Assembly (NCBI GenBank): GCA_035650275.1
Contig: DASRHY010000062.1
Location: 25,700 to 89,699, forward strand
DNA: 64,000 nucleotides
Direction: 5' to 3'
Source of the DNA: DASRHY01 sp035650275
GTDB taxonomy: Bacteria; Actinomycetota; Actinomycetes; Propionibacteriales; Kribbellaceae
In this document: in pieces, positions 23,345 through 31,788 of the stretch
Position numbering within the stretch: position 1 is the first letter of the stretch
Layout of the letters: each line of letters starts with the position of its first letter
Notes under the pieces: generated by a model
Databases searched by the model: none
What the model was told of the DNA's origin: nothing
What the model saw: only the letters and a program-made list of their open reading frames with translations
Program-made: the position numbers and the translations under genes

Positions 23345-24046
23345 GTGACACATCCTTCTGGCCGGGCCGGCGACGGTATTCGCGATCTCGGGTTCGCCCG
23401 TCTCGACACGGACCGGCCCCGCCGTACCGGCGACGCGGAAGTGGTCTACGGCGCGGGAAAGACGCCGGCACAAGTGGTCGAGCTACTGCGCACACTGCGT
23501 GCGGAGCACCCCGAGCATCCGGTGCTCGCAACCCGGCTCTCGCGGGACGCACAGCAGGTGGTCGCAGCGGAGCTATCGGACGCATCGATCGACGAGGTCG
23601 GGCGGACGGCGGTGCTCGGTGAGCTGCCGCAGGCACGCGGCACGGTGGCGATCGTGTCGGCCGGTACGTCGGATGCGCCGGTCGCGGCCGAGGCGGCGAC
23701 CACAGCGGCCGTGTTCGGGGCCGGCGTGGACATGGTCAGCGATGTAGGCGTGGCCGGGCTGCACCGGGTGATGGGCGTACGAGACCGGCTCGCGTCGGCC
23801 GACTGCCTGATCGTGGTGGCCGGGATGGAGGGCGCGCTGCCGAGTGTGGTCGGCGGGCTGGTCGGGGTTCCGCTGGTGGCGGTGCCGACCTCGGTCGGGT
23901 ACGGCGCCTCGTTCGGCGGGATCGCCGCGCTGCTGGCGATGCTCAACTCGTGCGCACCAGGGGTCACCGTGGTGAACATCGACAACGGGTTCGGCGCCGG
24001 CGTGTTCGCGGCCCGGGTCGCGCGCCGCGCCGGCGGCGACTCGTGA
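23345..24046 (+). CDS. larB: LarB, pyridinium-3,5-biscarboxylate synthase, 233 aa
   Basis: The C-terminal two thirds have the PurE-like fold of LarB: TVAIVSAGTSDAPVAAEAA, GAGVDMVSDVGVAGLHR, IVVAGMEGALPSVVGGLVG and VPTSVGYGASFGG. LarB carboxylates and hydrolyses nicotinic acid adenine dinucleotide as the first step toward the nickel-pincer cofactor of LarA. The GTG at 23345 gives the normal N terminus. It overlaps larC by GTGA. larE and larA are not in the window. Confidence 0.94.
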   Translation: MTHPSGRAGDGIRDLGFARLDTDRPRRTGDAEVVYGAGKTPAQVVELLRTLRAEHPEHPVLATRLSRDAQQVVAAELSDASIDEVGRTAVLGELPQARGTVAIVSAGTSDAPVAAEAATTAAVFGAGVDMVSDVGVAGLHRVMGVRDRLASADCLIVVAGMEGALPSVVGGLVGVPLVAVPTSVGYGASFGGIAALLAMLNSCAPGVTVVNIDNGFGAGVFAARVARRAGGDS

Positions 24047-25242
24047 CGGTCGTATGGATCGACTGCAGCGCGGGGGCGTCCGGCGACATGCTGCTCGGCG
24101 CGTTCCTCGACGCCGGTGCGGACCTGGCCGCGGTGAACGCCGCGGTGGCTGCCGTCGACGCCTCGCTGTCGATCGCGGTCGAACCGACGTCGCGGCACCG
24201 GCTGGCGGCGACGAAGGTCTCCGTGCTGGTGAACGGCGAGGTCCACCGTGAGCATGGTCACCACCACGGCCCCTCGCGGGCCTGGCGTGACGTACGGGCG
24301 CTGGTGTCCGCGGCGGGCCTGGACGAGGCCGTTCGGGAGCGGGCGCTGGACGTGTTCTGGCGGCTTGCGCGGGCGGAGGCGACGGCACATGGCGTGGACC
24401 CGGACGACGTGCACTTCCACGAGGTCGGCGCGTTGGACGCGATCGCGGACATCGTCGGGGTCGCCGCCGCCGTGCACTCGCTCGGGCTGTCCCGGATCGT
24501 GGTGTCGCCGGTCGTGCTCGGCGGCGGCCCACAGGTCCGCGGCTCGCACGGCGGCATCCCGGTACCCGGACCGGCGGTGCTGTCAGTGCTGTCCGAGGCA
24601 GGTGCTCCGGTGAGCGGGGGCACCGCGCCGTACGAGATGACGACACCGACCGGTGCCGCCCTGCTCGCCTCGCTGTCCTCCGAGTACGGCGCGCTGCCGC
24701 CGATGCGGATCTCCCGGACCGGCGTCGGGGCCGGCGGCCGTGATCCGGTCGAGATCCCGAACGTGCTACGCGTGGTGATCGGGTCGGCGGAAGTTGCCGA
24801 GAGCAATGACCTGGTGTACGAGACGAACGTGGACGACCTGGACCCGCGGGTCTGGCCGCAGGTGCTGGCCCGGTTGCTCGACGCCGGCGCGTCGGACGCG
24901 TGGCTGACGCCGATCCTGATGAAGAAGGGCCGGCCGGCGTACACGCTCTCGGTGCTGACCAGGCCGGCGCACGCGTCGGCGGTCCGGCAGGCCGTGTTCG
25001 GCGAGACCTCGGCGATCGGGCTGCGCGAGGTGCGCGTGGTCAAGCACGCCGCGGCCCGCGAGTTCCGCACCGTGTCGGTCGACGGGCAGCGGATCGCGGT
25101 GAAGATCGCGTCGTACGACGGCCGGGTGGTGAACGTGCAGCCCGAGTACGACGATGTGGCAGCGGCCGCGGAGGCGCTCGGCCGGCCGGTGAAGGCGGTC
25201 CTAGCGGCCGCTGTTGCCGCCAGCAACGACCTCTGGCGATGA
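24043..25242 (+). CDS. larC: LarC, nickel insertion enzyme for the pincer cofactor, 399 aa
   Basis: The N terminus MTVVWIDCSAGASGDMLLGA, the HEVGALDAIADIVGVAAA block and the C-terminal half (ETNVDDLDPRVW, MKKGRPAYTLSVL, ETSAIGLREVRV) identify LarC, which uses CTP to insert nickel. In some lactobacilli LarC is made by a programmed frameshift; here it is one continuous frame. A His run (EHGHHHG, about residues 66-72) is a plausible nickel-binding patch. The 3' end overlaps the convergent mannosyltransferase gene by 42 bases. Confidence 0.94.
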   Translation: MTVVWIDCSAGASGDMLLGAFLDAGADLAAVNAAVAAVDASLSIAVEPTSRHRLAATKVSVLVNGEVHREHGHHHGPSRAWRDVRALVSAAGLDEAVRERALDVFWRLARAEATAHGVDPDDVHFHEVGALDAIADIVGVAAAVHSLGLSRIVVSPVVLGGGPQVRGSHGGIPVPGPAVLSVLSEAGAPVSGGTAPYEMTTPTGAALLASLSSEYGALPPMRISRTGVGAGGRDPVEIPNVLRVVIGSAEVAESNDLVYETNVDDLDPRVWPQVLARLLDAGASDAWLTPILMKKGRPAYTLSVLTRPAHASAVRQAVFGETSAIGLREVRVVKHAAAREFRTVSVDGQRIAVKIASYDGRVVNVQPEYDDVAAAAEALGRPVKAVLAAAVAASNDLWR

Positions 25243-26766
25243 CCGGGCGGGCGCCGCTGCGCTCCGGCGCCGGCGCGGCCAGTCGTACGGCCACCACTGG
25301 GCGCCGCGGCGGCGGGCCCAGACGATCAGCGCGACCAGCAGCAGCGCCTCGACCAGCGGGCAGATCGTGTCCCGCAGCCTGCTGCTGACGAACTCCAGCG
25401 ACGGCGACATGTCGATCGCCCGCCGGTCCCGGCCGGGTACATAGGCCAGTGACACCATGGCGGTCCGGATCACCATCAGCTGGTCCACCCGCGACGCGCC
25501 GACCATCGCCAACGCGACCCAGGCCGTCAGGTCGTACCACGCCAGGGTGTACATCGAGGTGAGCAGCCAGGCGATGGCGTAGATCGCGGTGTAACGGATC
25601 GCGTCCGGTGTCACGTCGTCCTCGGACACCTTGTCGACAAGGGCCTTCGGGAAGACCTGGCAGAGCAGGATCGCGACGACGATCAAGCCGATCCAGGCCG
25701 CAATGCCGACCAGCGTGCGGGCGACCGGGCCGGGCATCATCAGGTCGAGCAGGTTGTAGATCACCTTGTGCGGCGTCCCGGTCGAGATGAACGACGTCTG
25801 CGACCGGGCCTGCTGGAACGCGCGCAACCCGACGAACGCGTACATCCCGACCATCGTGATACCCGCGCCCAGGCACACCTGCAGCATCTTGCGGTGGTTC
25901 CCGCGCAGCGCCCACAGCATCGCCACGCCGACCAGCCCGATGGACAGCTTCGAGCAGCCGGCCATCCCCAGCAGCACACCGGCGAGGAACACGTTGCGGC
26001 GCATCGCGACCAGCGCCAGCACCGCGAACATCACCGCGATCGACTCGTTGTGCGCGCCGGCGATCACGGCCCAGATCAGCAGCGGGTTCGCAAGCGTGAG
26101 CAGGATCAGCCGGCGACGGCGCTCCAGATCCGGGCCGACCAGCTTGAGCGCTGCCAGTGCGGCGACCACGAACGCCAGCGCGACACTGACCTGCAGCAGC
26201 CAGACCGTGAGGTGCACCGAGTCGCCGGCGATCTTGGAGGACAGCCACTGCACCCCGGTGACGATCGGGCCGTAGATGCTGTACGCGTTCTGCCAGGGCC
26301 GCTCGGTGGCCACGATCACCGGGTCGAAGCCGAGCCGGATGATGTCGGCCGGCGTGGTCTCGTACGGGTTCCCGCCGGTGGCCGCGATCCGCCCGTACGC
26401 CGCGTGGATGAGCACGTCGCCGGAGGCCATCGGCGGCACCATGATCACCGCCACGACACTTCCGAGGCCGAGGGCAACGAGCCGCCGGACGCGCGGCGCC
26501 CAGCCGTACCTGAGTGCGACCAGCATCTGGTGTACGCCGACGGCGCCGATCACGATCGAGGCCAGGATCGGCACCGTCGCGACCCAGCCGCCCGGGTCGG
26601 CGTCGAACCAGTAGGGCGGCAGCCACTTCTTCGGGTTCGGCAGCGTCAGCACGATCACGGACGGGCCGAGCAGGCCGGTGAGCACGATCAGCGCGACCGA
26701 GGTCAGGTAGCAGGCGATCCCGGCCCGTCCGGCCCGGATCGCGGCCGGCGGCGTACTGACGTTCAT
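25201..26766 (-). CDS. Polyprenol-phosphate-mannose alpha-mannosyltransferase, MptB-like, 521 aa
   Basis: A polytopic protein with about twelve hydrophobic segments and the early luminal-loop Asp in PMASGDVLIHAAYGRIAATGG-type sequence followed by NPYETTP, typical of the GT-C family MptA/MptB. These add alpha-1,6-mannose to lipomannan or related glycans from polyprenyl-phosphate-mannose. The N terminus overlaps the upstream glycosyltransferase stop (ATGA), so a GT2 enzyme that makes the polyprenyl donor is probably paired with it. C-terminal tail is basic and overlaps larC. Confidence 0.82.
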   Translation of the reverse strand: MNVSTPPAAIRAGRAGIACYLTSVALIVLTGLLGPSVIVLTLPNPKKWLPPYWFDADPGGWVATVPILASIVIGAVGVHQMLVALRYGWAPRVRRLVALGLGSVVAVIMVPPMASGDVLIHAAYGRIAATGGNPYETTPADIIRLGFDPVIVATERPWQNAYSIYGPIVTGVQWLSSKIAGDSVHLTVWLLQVSVALAFVVAALAALKLVGPDLERRRRLILLTLANPLLIWAVIAGAHNESIAVMFAVLALVAMRRNVFLAGVLLGMAGCSKLSIGLVGVAMLWALRGNHRKMLQVCLGAGITMVGMYAFVGLRAFQQARSQTSFISTGTPHKVIYNLLDLMMPGPVARTLVGIAAWIGLIVVAILLCQVFPKALVDKVSEDDVTPDAIRYTAIYAIAWLLTSMYTLAWYDLTAWVALAMVGASRVDQLMVIRTAMVSLAYVPGRDRRAIDMSPSLEFVSSRLRDTICPLVEALLLVALIVWARRRGAQWWPYDWPRRRRSAAAPARSSPEVVAGGNSGR

Positions 26767-27560
26767 CGTGCGCCCCGGCTGCTGCGCAGAGCGGTGATGA
26801 GCACACCGCGCCGGGCCAGCGCCCGGGCGACGTGCAGGAACTGCCGGCCGCGGTGCAGCTGGCCGCGCAGGTCGGTACCGGTGGCACGGTGCCGTACGTC
26901 GATCGGCACCTCGGCGATCCGGAAACCCTCGCGGCCCAGGTCGATGCTCAGGGCGGTCTCGACGCCGAACCCGGAGGCGAGCGGCCGGGCCGCCTCGAAC
27001 GCCTCCCGGGTCAGGCAGCGCTGGCCGGACAGCGGCTGCTCCGGTTGCCAGCCGGTCGCCGTACGGATGCCCTTCTGGGCCAGCCGGACCACGAACCCGT
27101 GCCCGCCCGCCTTACTGCCGTCCGGCCTGACCTGTCGCGGCAGCACGCCGATCGTCATGTCCGCCTCGCCCCGCAGGACCGGGCCGATCAGCGGCTCGGC
27201 CGCCGCCGCGGATTCGGTCAGGTCCGCGTCCAGGAACAGCAGGTGCCGCGGCTCGCCGGTGTCGCGCTCGGCCACCGCTGCCGCTCCGGTCTCCATCGCC
27301 GCCGCCTTCCCCCGGTTCTGCTCATGCCGTACGACGATCGCGCCGGCGCCTTCCGCGGCGGCCGCCGTACCGTCCGCCGAACCGTCGTCGACCACGACGA
27401 CCAGATCGACGCCGGCGATCCGCCCTGCCGCGGTGACGGTCGCGGCGATCCGCTCCGCCTCGTCCTTCGCCGGGATCACGCACGCGACACCGCGACCGTC
27501 CGCGACAGGTCGTTCGGAGGTCTCAGTACGCGGCTCGGCCGCCGGATCGGTACCCGACAC
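26763..27560 (-). CDS. Family 2 glycosyltransferase, 265 aa
   Basis: GT-A fold signatures: VACVIPAKDEAERIAATV at the start, VVVVDDGSADGTAAAAEGAG, NRGKAAAMETG and the metal-binding LLFLDADLTES. The later PLSGQRCLTREAFEAARPL segment resembles glucosyl-3-phosphoglycerate synthase and polyprenyl-phosphate sugar transferases. There is no membrane segment. It is translationally coupled to the MptB-like gene, consistent with a two-step envelope glycan pathway; the sugar and acceptor cannot be deduced. Confidence 0.85.
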   Translation of the reverse strand: MSGTDPAAEPRTETSERPVADGRGVACVIPAKDEAERIAATVTAAGRIAGVDLVVVVDDGSADGTAAAAEGAGAIVVRHEQNRGKAAAMETGAAAVAERDTGEPRHLLFLDADLTESAAAAEPLIGPVLRGEADMTIGVLPRQVRPDGSKAGGHGFVVRLAQKGIRTATGWQPEQPLSGQRCLTREAFEAARPLASGFGVETALSIDLGREGFRIAEVPIDVRHRATGTDLRGQLHRGRQFLHVARALARRGVLITALRSSRGAR

Positions 27561-27621
27561 AACAGGTCAGCGTAATTCCTCTCGGTCCCACCCACCGCAT
27601 GCAGTCGCCCGCCGTCTAGGT

Positions 27622-27632
27622 TTGTCCGACAA
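27622..27632 (+). promoter_or_regulatory. TTGTCCGACAA palindrome upstream of arcA
   Basis: TTGTC-C-GACAA is a perfect palindrome of the form TTGTCnGACAA bound by many FCD-type GntR regulators; an additional GACAA half-site follows at 27636-27640. It lies 58 bases before the arcA GTG, with a TAGCGT -10-like hexamer at 27654-27659. No GntR gene is in the window. Confidence 0.45.
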
Positions 27633-27689
27633 TCAGACAAGGCTGCGAAGGTCTAGCGTGGACATAGGGCCGGGCGAGAGGACAGTGGC

Positions 27690-28889
27690 GTGACACAGAT
27701 GTACGGCGTGGACAGCGAGGTGGGGCCGCTCCGGACGGTGATGCTGCACCGGCCGGGGCAGGAGCTGCGGCGGCTGACGCCGCGGAACAATGACAAGCTG
27801 CTGTTCGACGGGATCCCGTGGGTCGGTCGGGCACAGGACGAGCACGACGCGTTCGCGCAGGCGCTGCGTGACCGCGGGGTCGAGGTGCTGTACCTGGGCG
27901 AACTGCTCACCGAGGCGCTCGCGGACGAGCAGGCCCGGGCCCGCGCGGTCAGCGGCGCCACCGAGGACCTGAGGCTGGGCGACACGCTGCGGCAGCACCT
28001 GACCGCCCACCTGGAGGGCCTGGCGCCCGCGGAGCTGGCCGGCACGCTGATGGCCGGAATCCGCAACGACGAGGTACGGGCGCGCAGCCTGGTCACCTCG
28101 CTGCTGGCGCACGAGGACTTCCTGATCGACCCGCTGCCGAACCTGCTGTTCACCCGCGACTCCAGCGTGTGGATCCGGGACCGGGTCGCGGTCACGTCAC
28201 TGGCGATGCCGGCGCGAGCCCGCGAGAGCCAGCTCACCGAGCTGATCTATGCCTTCCACCCGCGCTTCGCCGGCGTGGAGCGGATCTACGACCACACGCT
28301 CGAACACGTGGAGGGCGGCGACGTACTGGCGCTCGGCCCTGGCGTGCTCGCGGTCGGGGTCGGCGAGCGTACGACGCCGGCCGGCGTCGAGCGGCTGGCC
28401 CGGCGGGTGTTCGACGAGGGCCTGGCGCACACCGTGCTCGCGGTGCCGATCGCGCAGCAGCGGGCCACCATGCACCTGGACACCGTCTGCACGATGGTGG
28501 ACGTCGACGCGGTGCTGATGTACCCGAACATGGCCGAGGACCTCAAGGCCGTGGCGGTCACCGCCGAGGACGGCGGCGAGCATCTGCACGTGGCCGAGCC
28601 GGAGCCGTTCCTGGTCGCGGCCGCGAAGGCGTTGCGGATCGACACGCTACGGCGGATCGACACCGGGCTCGACCCGGTCACCGCGGAGCGCGAGCAGTGG
28701 GACGACGGGAACAACACGCTGGCGCTGGCCCCGCGGGTCTGCATCGCGTACGAGCGCACCGTGGAGACCAACGCACGGCTGGAGGAGGCCGGTATCGAGC
28801 TGATCCGGATCGCCGGGTCCGAGCTGGGTTCGGGTCGCGGCGGCCCCCGGTGCATGTCCTGCCCGATCGCTCGCGACCCGCTCGGCTGA
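27690..28889 (+). CDS. arcA: Arginine deiminase, 399 aa
   Basis: Guanidine-modifying fold with all catalytic segments: LLFTRDSSVWI, the HVEGGDVLALG loop, MHLDTVCTMVD with the catalytic His, and the nucleophile Cys in RGGPRCMSCPIARDPLG at the C terminus. It hydrolyses L-arginine to citrulline and ammonia. arcB and arcC are not adjacent, so here it may serve acid or arginine catabolism on its own. Start is GTG at 27690. Confidence 0.96.
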   Translation: MTQMYGVDSEVGPLRTVMLHRPGQELRRLTPRNNDKLLFDGIPWVGRAQDEHDAFAQALRDRGVEVLYLGELLTEALADEQARARAVSGATEDLRLGDTLRQHLTAHLEGLAPAELAGTLMAGIRNDEVRARSLVTSLLAHEDFLIDPLPNLLFTRDSSVWIRDRVAVTSLAMPARARESQLTELIYAFHPRFAGVERIYDHTLEHVEGGDVLALGPGVLAVGVGERTTPAGVERLARRVFDEGLAHTVLAVPIAQQRATMHLDTVCTMVDVDAVLMYPNMAEDLKAVAVTAEDGGEHLHVAEPEPFLVAAAKALRIDTLRRIDTGLDPVTAEREQWDDGNNTLALAPRVCIAYERTVETNARLEEAGIELIRIAGSELGSGRGGPRCMSCPIARDPLG

Positions 28890-28925
28890 CGCGTCAACGA
28901 CACGGTCGATAGACGACGACACACA

Positions 28926-28954
28926 CCGATGGCAACAGGACTTGTTGCCATCGG
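28926..28954 (+). terminator. Hairpin terminator after arcA
   Basis: CCGATGGCAACA (28926-28937) pairs perfectly with TGTTGCCATCGG (28943-28954) around a five-base loop, 36 bases after the arcA stop. There is no clear U-run, as usual in high-GC actinobacteria. The convergent SEC-C gene ends at 29029, so it may serve both. Confidence 0.85.
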
Positions 28955-29028
28955 GTCGGATGAGTATTCTGCCGTCAGGCCCAGGCCCTGTTGCTCCCCC
29001 GTCAGCAGGACTTGGGCCGTCCACATTT

Positions 29029-30003
29029 CTAGCGGATGGTCAGCTGCCGGTTCGCGAGACCGGCCCGAGCGGCTCGTTCCTCCGCCGTCAGCGGCGTCAC
29101 GGACTCCAGCGCCTCCGCGACCGCCGTACCGAACTGCACGGCCGGCTTCTCCACCGCCTCGGCGTCCAGGTCCGCGGGCAGTTCCCAGACCGGCGCGAGG
29201 ACGCCCAGGGCCCGGAACGAGCCGATCAGCCGGGTACCGTCGCCGAGCGACGAGCGACCGGCCGCGTGCAGCCGGGCCAGGCCGTCCAGCAGCGCGTCCT
29301 CGGCGTACGGCATCACCCAGCGCAGGAACCGGCGGCCGCCCATCTGGGTCCAGTACGCCGCCTCGACCGAGCTGAGCCGTACCGTCGGGTCCGCGGCGGC
29401 GTTGGCGCGCTCCAGGCCGGCTGCGATCTCGCCGTTCGGGTCGTCGACGTCGTCGGTGATCCAGAAGTCGAAGCCGTCGTGCACCACCGGCTCCAGCGAC
29501 GCGGAGGTGTCGACCAGGTCCTGCAGCCGCGGACCGCTGCTCAGCAGGTCGCCCGGCTGGACGGGGTTGCCCGGCTCGGTCTGCAGCGCTGCGGTGAGGA
29601 CATGGCCCAGGTCGCGGCTGGGATCCCCGGTGGTGTGGTGTACCTGTAGGCCGAGCCAGATCGAGCCGTCGTCGCGGACCAGGCCGGGCATCGCCATCGG
29701 CAGCAGCGTGCACACGGTGAGGGAGCGGTCGGCGTGGTCACCGGTCAGCGTCAGCGCCGCGCTTGCGGCCGGCACGATCTCGCGGAAGGCGATCAGGTCG
29801 CACTCGCCCGGCAGGCCCTCGAACGGCCGCCCCACGAACACGTCCGCGCTCTGTGCGCGCTCCTTGCCGTGACACTGCTTGAACCGCTTGCCGGAGCCGC
29901 ACGGGCAGGGCTCCCGCGGGCCGACGTCGGCGAGTTCGGCCGGATCGAGGACGGTGCTGCCGGCGGTGCTGGCCTTGGCGTTGCGACGCGACTTCTTACC
30001 CAT
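29029..30003 (-). CDS. SEC-C motif protein, DUF5926 family, 324 aa
   Basis: The N terminus is very basic (MGKKSRRNAKAS) and is followed by a SEC-C zinc motif, REPCPCGSGKRFKQCHG (residues about 30-46). The remaining 270 residues match the actinobacterial DUF5926 pattern (VFVGRPFEGLPGECDLIAFR, WVMPYAEDALLDGLARLH). The SEC-C motif binds zinc and, in SecA, contacts SecB or ribosomes; a ribosome-associated role is possible. It lies 47 bases downstream of an anti-sigma-type ATPase gene on the same strand. Confidence 0.87.
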   Translation of the reverse strand: MGKKSRRNAKASTAGSTVLDPAELADVGPREPCPCGSGKRFKQCHGKERAQSADVFVGRPFEGLPGECDLIAFREIVPAASAALTLTGDHADRSLTVCTLLPMAMPGLVRDDGSIWLGLQVHHTTGDPSRDLGHVLTAALQTEPGNPVQPGDLLSSGPRLQDLVDTSASLEPVVHDGFDFWITDDVDDPNGEIAAGLERANAAADPTVRLSSVEAAYWTQMGGRRFLRWVMPYAEDALLDGLARLHAAGRSSLGDGTRLIGSFRALGVLAPVWELPADLDAEAVEKPAVQFGTAVAEALESVTPLTAEERAARAGLANRQLTIR

Positions 30004-30049
30004 GCCGGGCAGTCTTCCATCCCGCGCTGCCGCGAGCGGAGAGGGTCTG

Positions 30050-30466
30050 CTAGCGGGGGAGGACGGCGTAGACGGTGCGGCCGGTGTCGTCCAGGCGGAC
30101 GCCCCAGGTGGAGGTCAGCACGCTGACGATGGCGAGGCCGCGGCCGCCGATCGACTCCGGGTGCGCCTCCGGGATCTGGTGCGGCTCGGTGCTGCCCTTG
30201 CCGTCGGTGACCTCGAGGTAGATGTGGCGCCGATCGAGGCCCCAGGCAACATCGAGGTCGCCGGTTGCGCGCGGCGGCGCGTGCCGGATCGCGTTCGAGA
30301 TGAGCTCGGTAAGCACCAGCCGTGCGTCATGCCGGCTGTCCGGATCGATTGCGTGATCCTGCAGGTACCCGTCGAGTGCGCGTCGCGCCGCGCCGACCGC
30401 TGCGACCTCGTGCGGCAGCGTCAGACCGGCGGAGCGCACACGTCGCGGCAGGGTCGCAGAAGACAC
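30050..30466 (-). CDS. RsbW/SpoIIAB-like ATP-binding protein, 138 aa
   Basis: HATPase_c_2 kinase fold: N-box LVLTELISNAIRHAPP, G1-like YLEVTDGKGS and G2 GGRGLAIVSVLTSTWG. The protein has only this domain, like the many stand-alone anti-sigma-factor kinases of Streptomyces-type bacteria that act on STAS anti-anti-sigma factors. No sigma or STAS partner is adjacent. The ATG at 30466 follows a usable GAGTCC/AGGAG-type site (GGGGACTCC on the other strand). Confidence 0.87.
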   Translation of the reverse strand: MSSATLPRRVRSAGLTLPHEVAAVGAARRALDGYLQDHAIDPDSRHDARLVLTELISNAIRHAPPRATGDLDVAWGLDRRHIYLEVTDGKGSTEPHQIPEAHPESIGGRGLAIVSVLTSTWGVRLDDTGRTVYAVLPR

Positions 30467-30682
30467 GCAGGGGACTCCTCAAAGCGTGATGGCTTTCCTT
30501 CGACATCTGCCCCGGATAGGCCTTCTGAAACACCCGAACACACGTTCTGTGACCGATGCAACGAAATCGTCACAAGGGGGCCGGAATCCTCGGCACGCAA
30601 GGTGTTCCGGCTGGTCACAGGTGGCATGTCGAGCGTGATAACGGTGCGCAGTCACGCGATCACACATATTTCCCGGTGCATT
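30467..30682 (-). promoter_or_regulatory. 216-bp regulatory spacer with TGTGAC...GTCACA inverted repeat
   Basis: No gene is seen. TGTGACCGAT (30548-30557) and ATCGTCACA (30566-30574) form an imperfect inverted repeat reminiscent of CRP/FNR-type sites, about 80-120 bases upstream of the RsbW-like gene start. A second run (GTGTGATCGCGTGACTGCGC on the minus strand, near 30644-30663) is similar in flavour. Functional assignment is tentative. Confidence 0.35.
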
Positions 30683-31519
30683 TCACCACCGCTCGGACAG
30701 CCCCCGGACATGGTCCTCGACGATGGCCAGCGTTTCGCCGGGGCGGTCGGTGATGATCGCGTCGACACCGATCCGCAGACAGTGCCGGACGTCCTCCTCC
30801 GCGTTCACCGTCCACACGTGTACCCGGTGCCCGTGGCCCTGGGCGCGTGCGACGTACTCCGGGTGCGCGGTGACGATCTCAAGGCTCGGACCGGCGATCG
30901 AGACACCCGTCGGCAGCGAGCCGTCGCGAAACCGCAGCGGCACTCGGTCCATCAGCAGCACGGTACGTACGGCGGGCGCCATCGCGCGCATCCGGCGCAG
31001 CGACAGCCAGGAGAAGCTCATCACCCGGGCCGGCGACTCGGTACCGACCTTCGGGCGCGCCCAGCCGAACCGGTCCAGCGTCTCGATCAGCCGGCGTTCG
31101 ACCAGTCCGGCGTACCGGGTCGGGTGCTTGGTCTCGATCGCGACCTCGACCCGGCGGCCGCAGTCGCGGACCATCTCCAGCAGCCGCTCCAGCGTAAGCA
31201 CGGACCGCACATCCGCGTCCGGCGTCTCGGCCTCCTCGTCCAGGTCGGCCCATGGGTTCTTCCATGAGCCCCAGTCGAGGTCGTCCAGCTCGTGCAACTT
31301 CATCGTGGACAGCACGCCGCGGCCGTTCGAGGTGCGCTCGATCCTGCGGTCGTGCACGCAGACAAGGTGCCCGTCAGCGGTCAGCCGGACGTCGCACTCC
31401 AACCCGTCGGTGCCCGCCTCGATCGCCTGGCGGTACGCCGCGAGGGTGTGTTCGGGAGTGGTGTCGCTGGCGCCGCGGTGCGCCACGATACTCGGCCGCT
31501 TGGGGCCCGCCTGCGCCAT
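30683..31519 (-). CDS. Glycerophosphodiester phosphodiesterase, 278 aa
   Basis: GDPD TIM barrel: IVAHRGASDTTPEHTL with the catalytic His-Arg and metal-binding Glu, GLECDVRLTADGHLVCVHD with the second Glu/Asp and the general-acid His, and VAIETKHP. It cleaves glycerophosphodiesters to glycerol-3-phosphate and an alcohol. No signal peptide, so it should act in the cytosol. The stop lies at 30683, followed by the spacer before the anti-sigma-like gene. Confidence 0.93.
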   Translation of the reverse strand: MAQAGPKRPSIVAHRGASDTTPEHTLAAYRQAIEAGTDGLECDVRLTADGHLVCVHDRRIERTSNGRGVLSTMKLHELDDLDWGSWKNPWADLDEEAETPDADVRSVLTLERLLEMVRDCGRRVEVAIETKHPTRYAGLVERRLIETLDRFGWARPKVGTESPARVMSFSWLSLRRMRAMAPAVRTVLLMDRVPLRFRDGSLPTGVSIAGPSLEIVTAHPEYVARAQGHGHRVHVWTVNAEEDVRHCLRIGVDAIITDRPGETLAIVEDHVRGLSERW

Positions 31520-31676
31520 GTGAACATGGTTCCACGCTCAACCGGTCGCGATCTGCAGCCTGCCCGAATAGCGGCTGGCCGGGCGGGCAGGCCGTAGCGC
31601 TCGCGCAGCGTCGGCCCGTTCGTTGAGTACTGATTCACTAGACAATCCCATCATCCGGACCTGCCCCTTCGCAGAT

Positions 31677-31738
31677 CCACTTCCCGTAAGGACACGCCGC
31701 CGGGGGCGGTCCGGGCGGCGTGTCGGTGCGGGAAGTGG
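31677..31738. repeat. 62-bp nested palindrome between divergent genes
   Basis: Outer arms CCACTTCCCG (31677-31686) and CGGGAAGTGG (31729-31738) and inner arms ACACGCCGCC (31692-31701) and GGCGGCGTGT (31714-31723) are both perfect. The structure lies between the phosphodiesterase (start 31519) and ECF sigma (start about 31789) genes, where terminators are not expected. It may be a transcription regulator target, an RNA hairpin in a long leader or a small mobile palindrome. Confidence 0.7.
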
Positions 31739-31788
31739 GTTCGTGGGCGTTTGGCTCACACGGATGGGGACCGGTGCGTTGTACTGAC

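Noticed and set aside
25201..25242. Overlap of larC and the MptB-like gene suspected as a frameshift
   Set aside because: Both C-termini are intact by family length and codon use; convergent overlap of 42 bases is not unusual in this genome, which also has 20- and 31-base convergent overlaps.
24043..25242. Programmed frameshift in larC
   Set aside because: A single continuous frame covers both LarC halves; no slippery site is needed.
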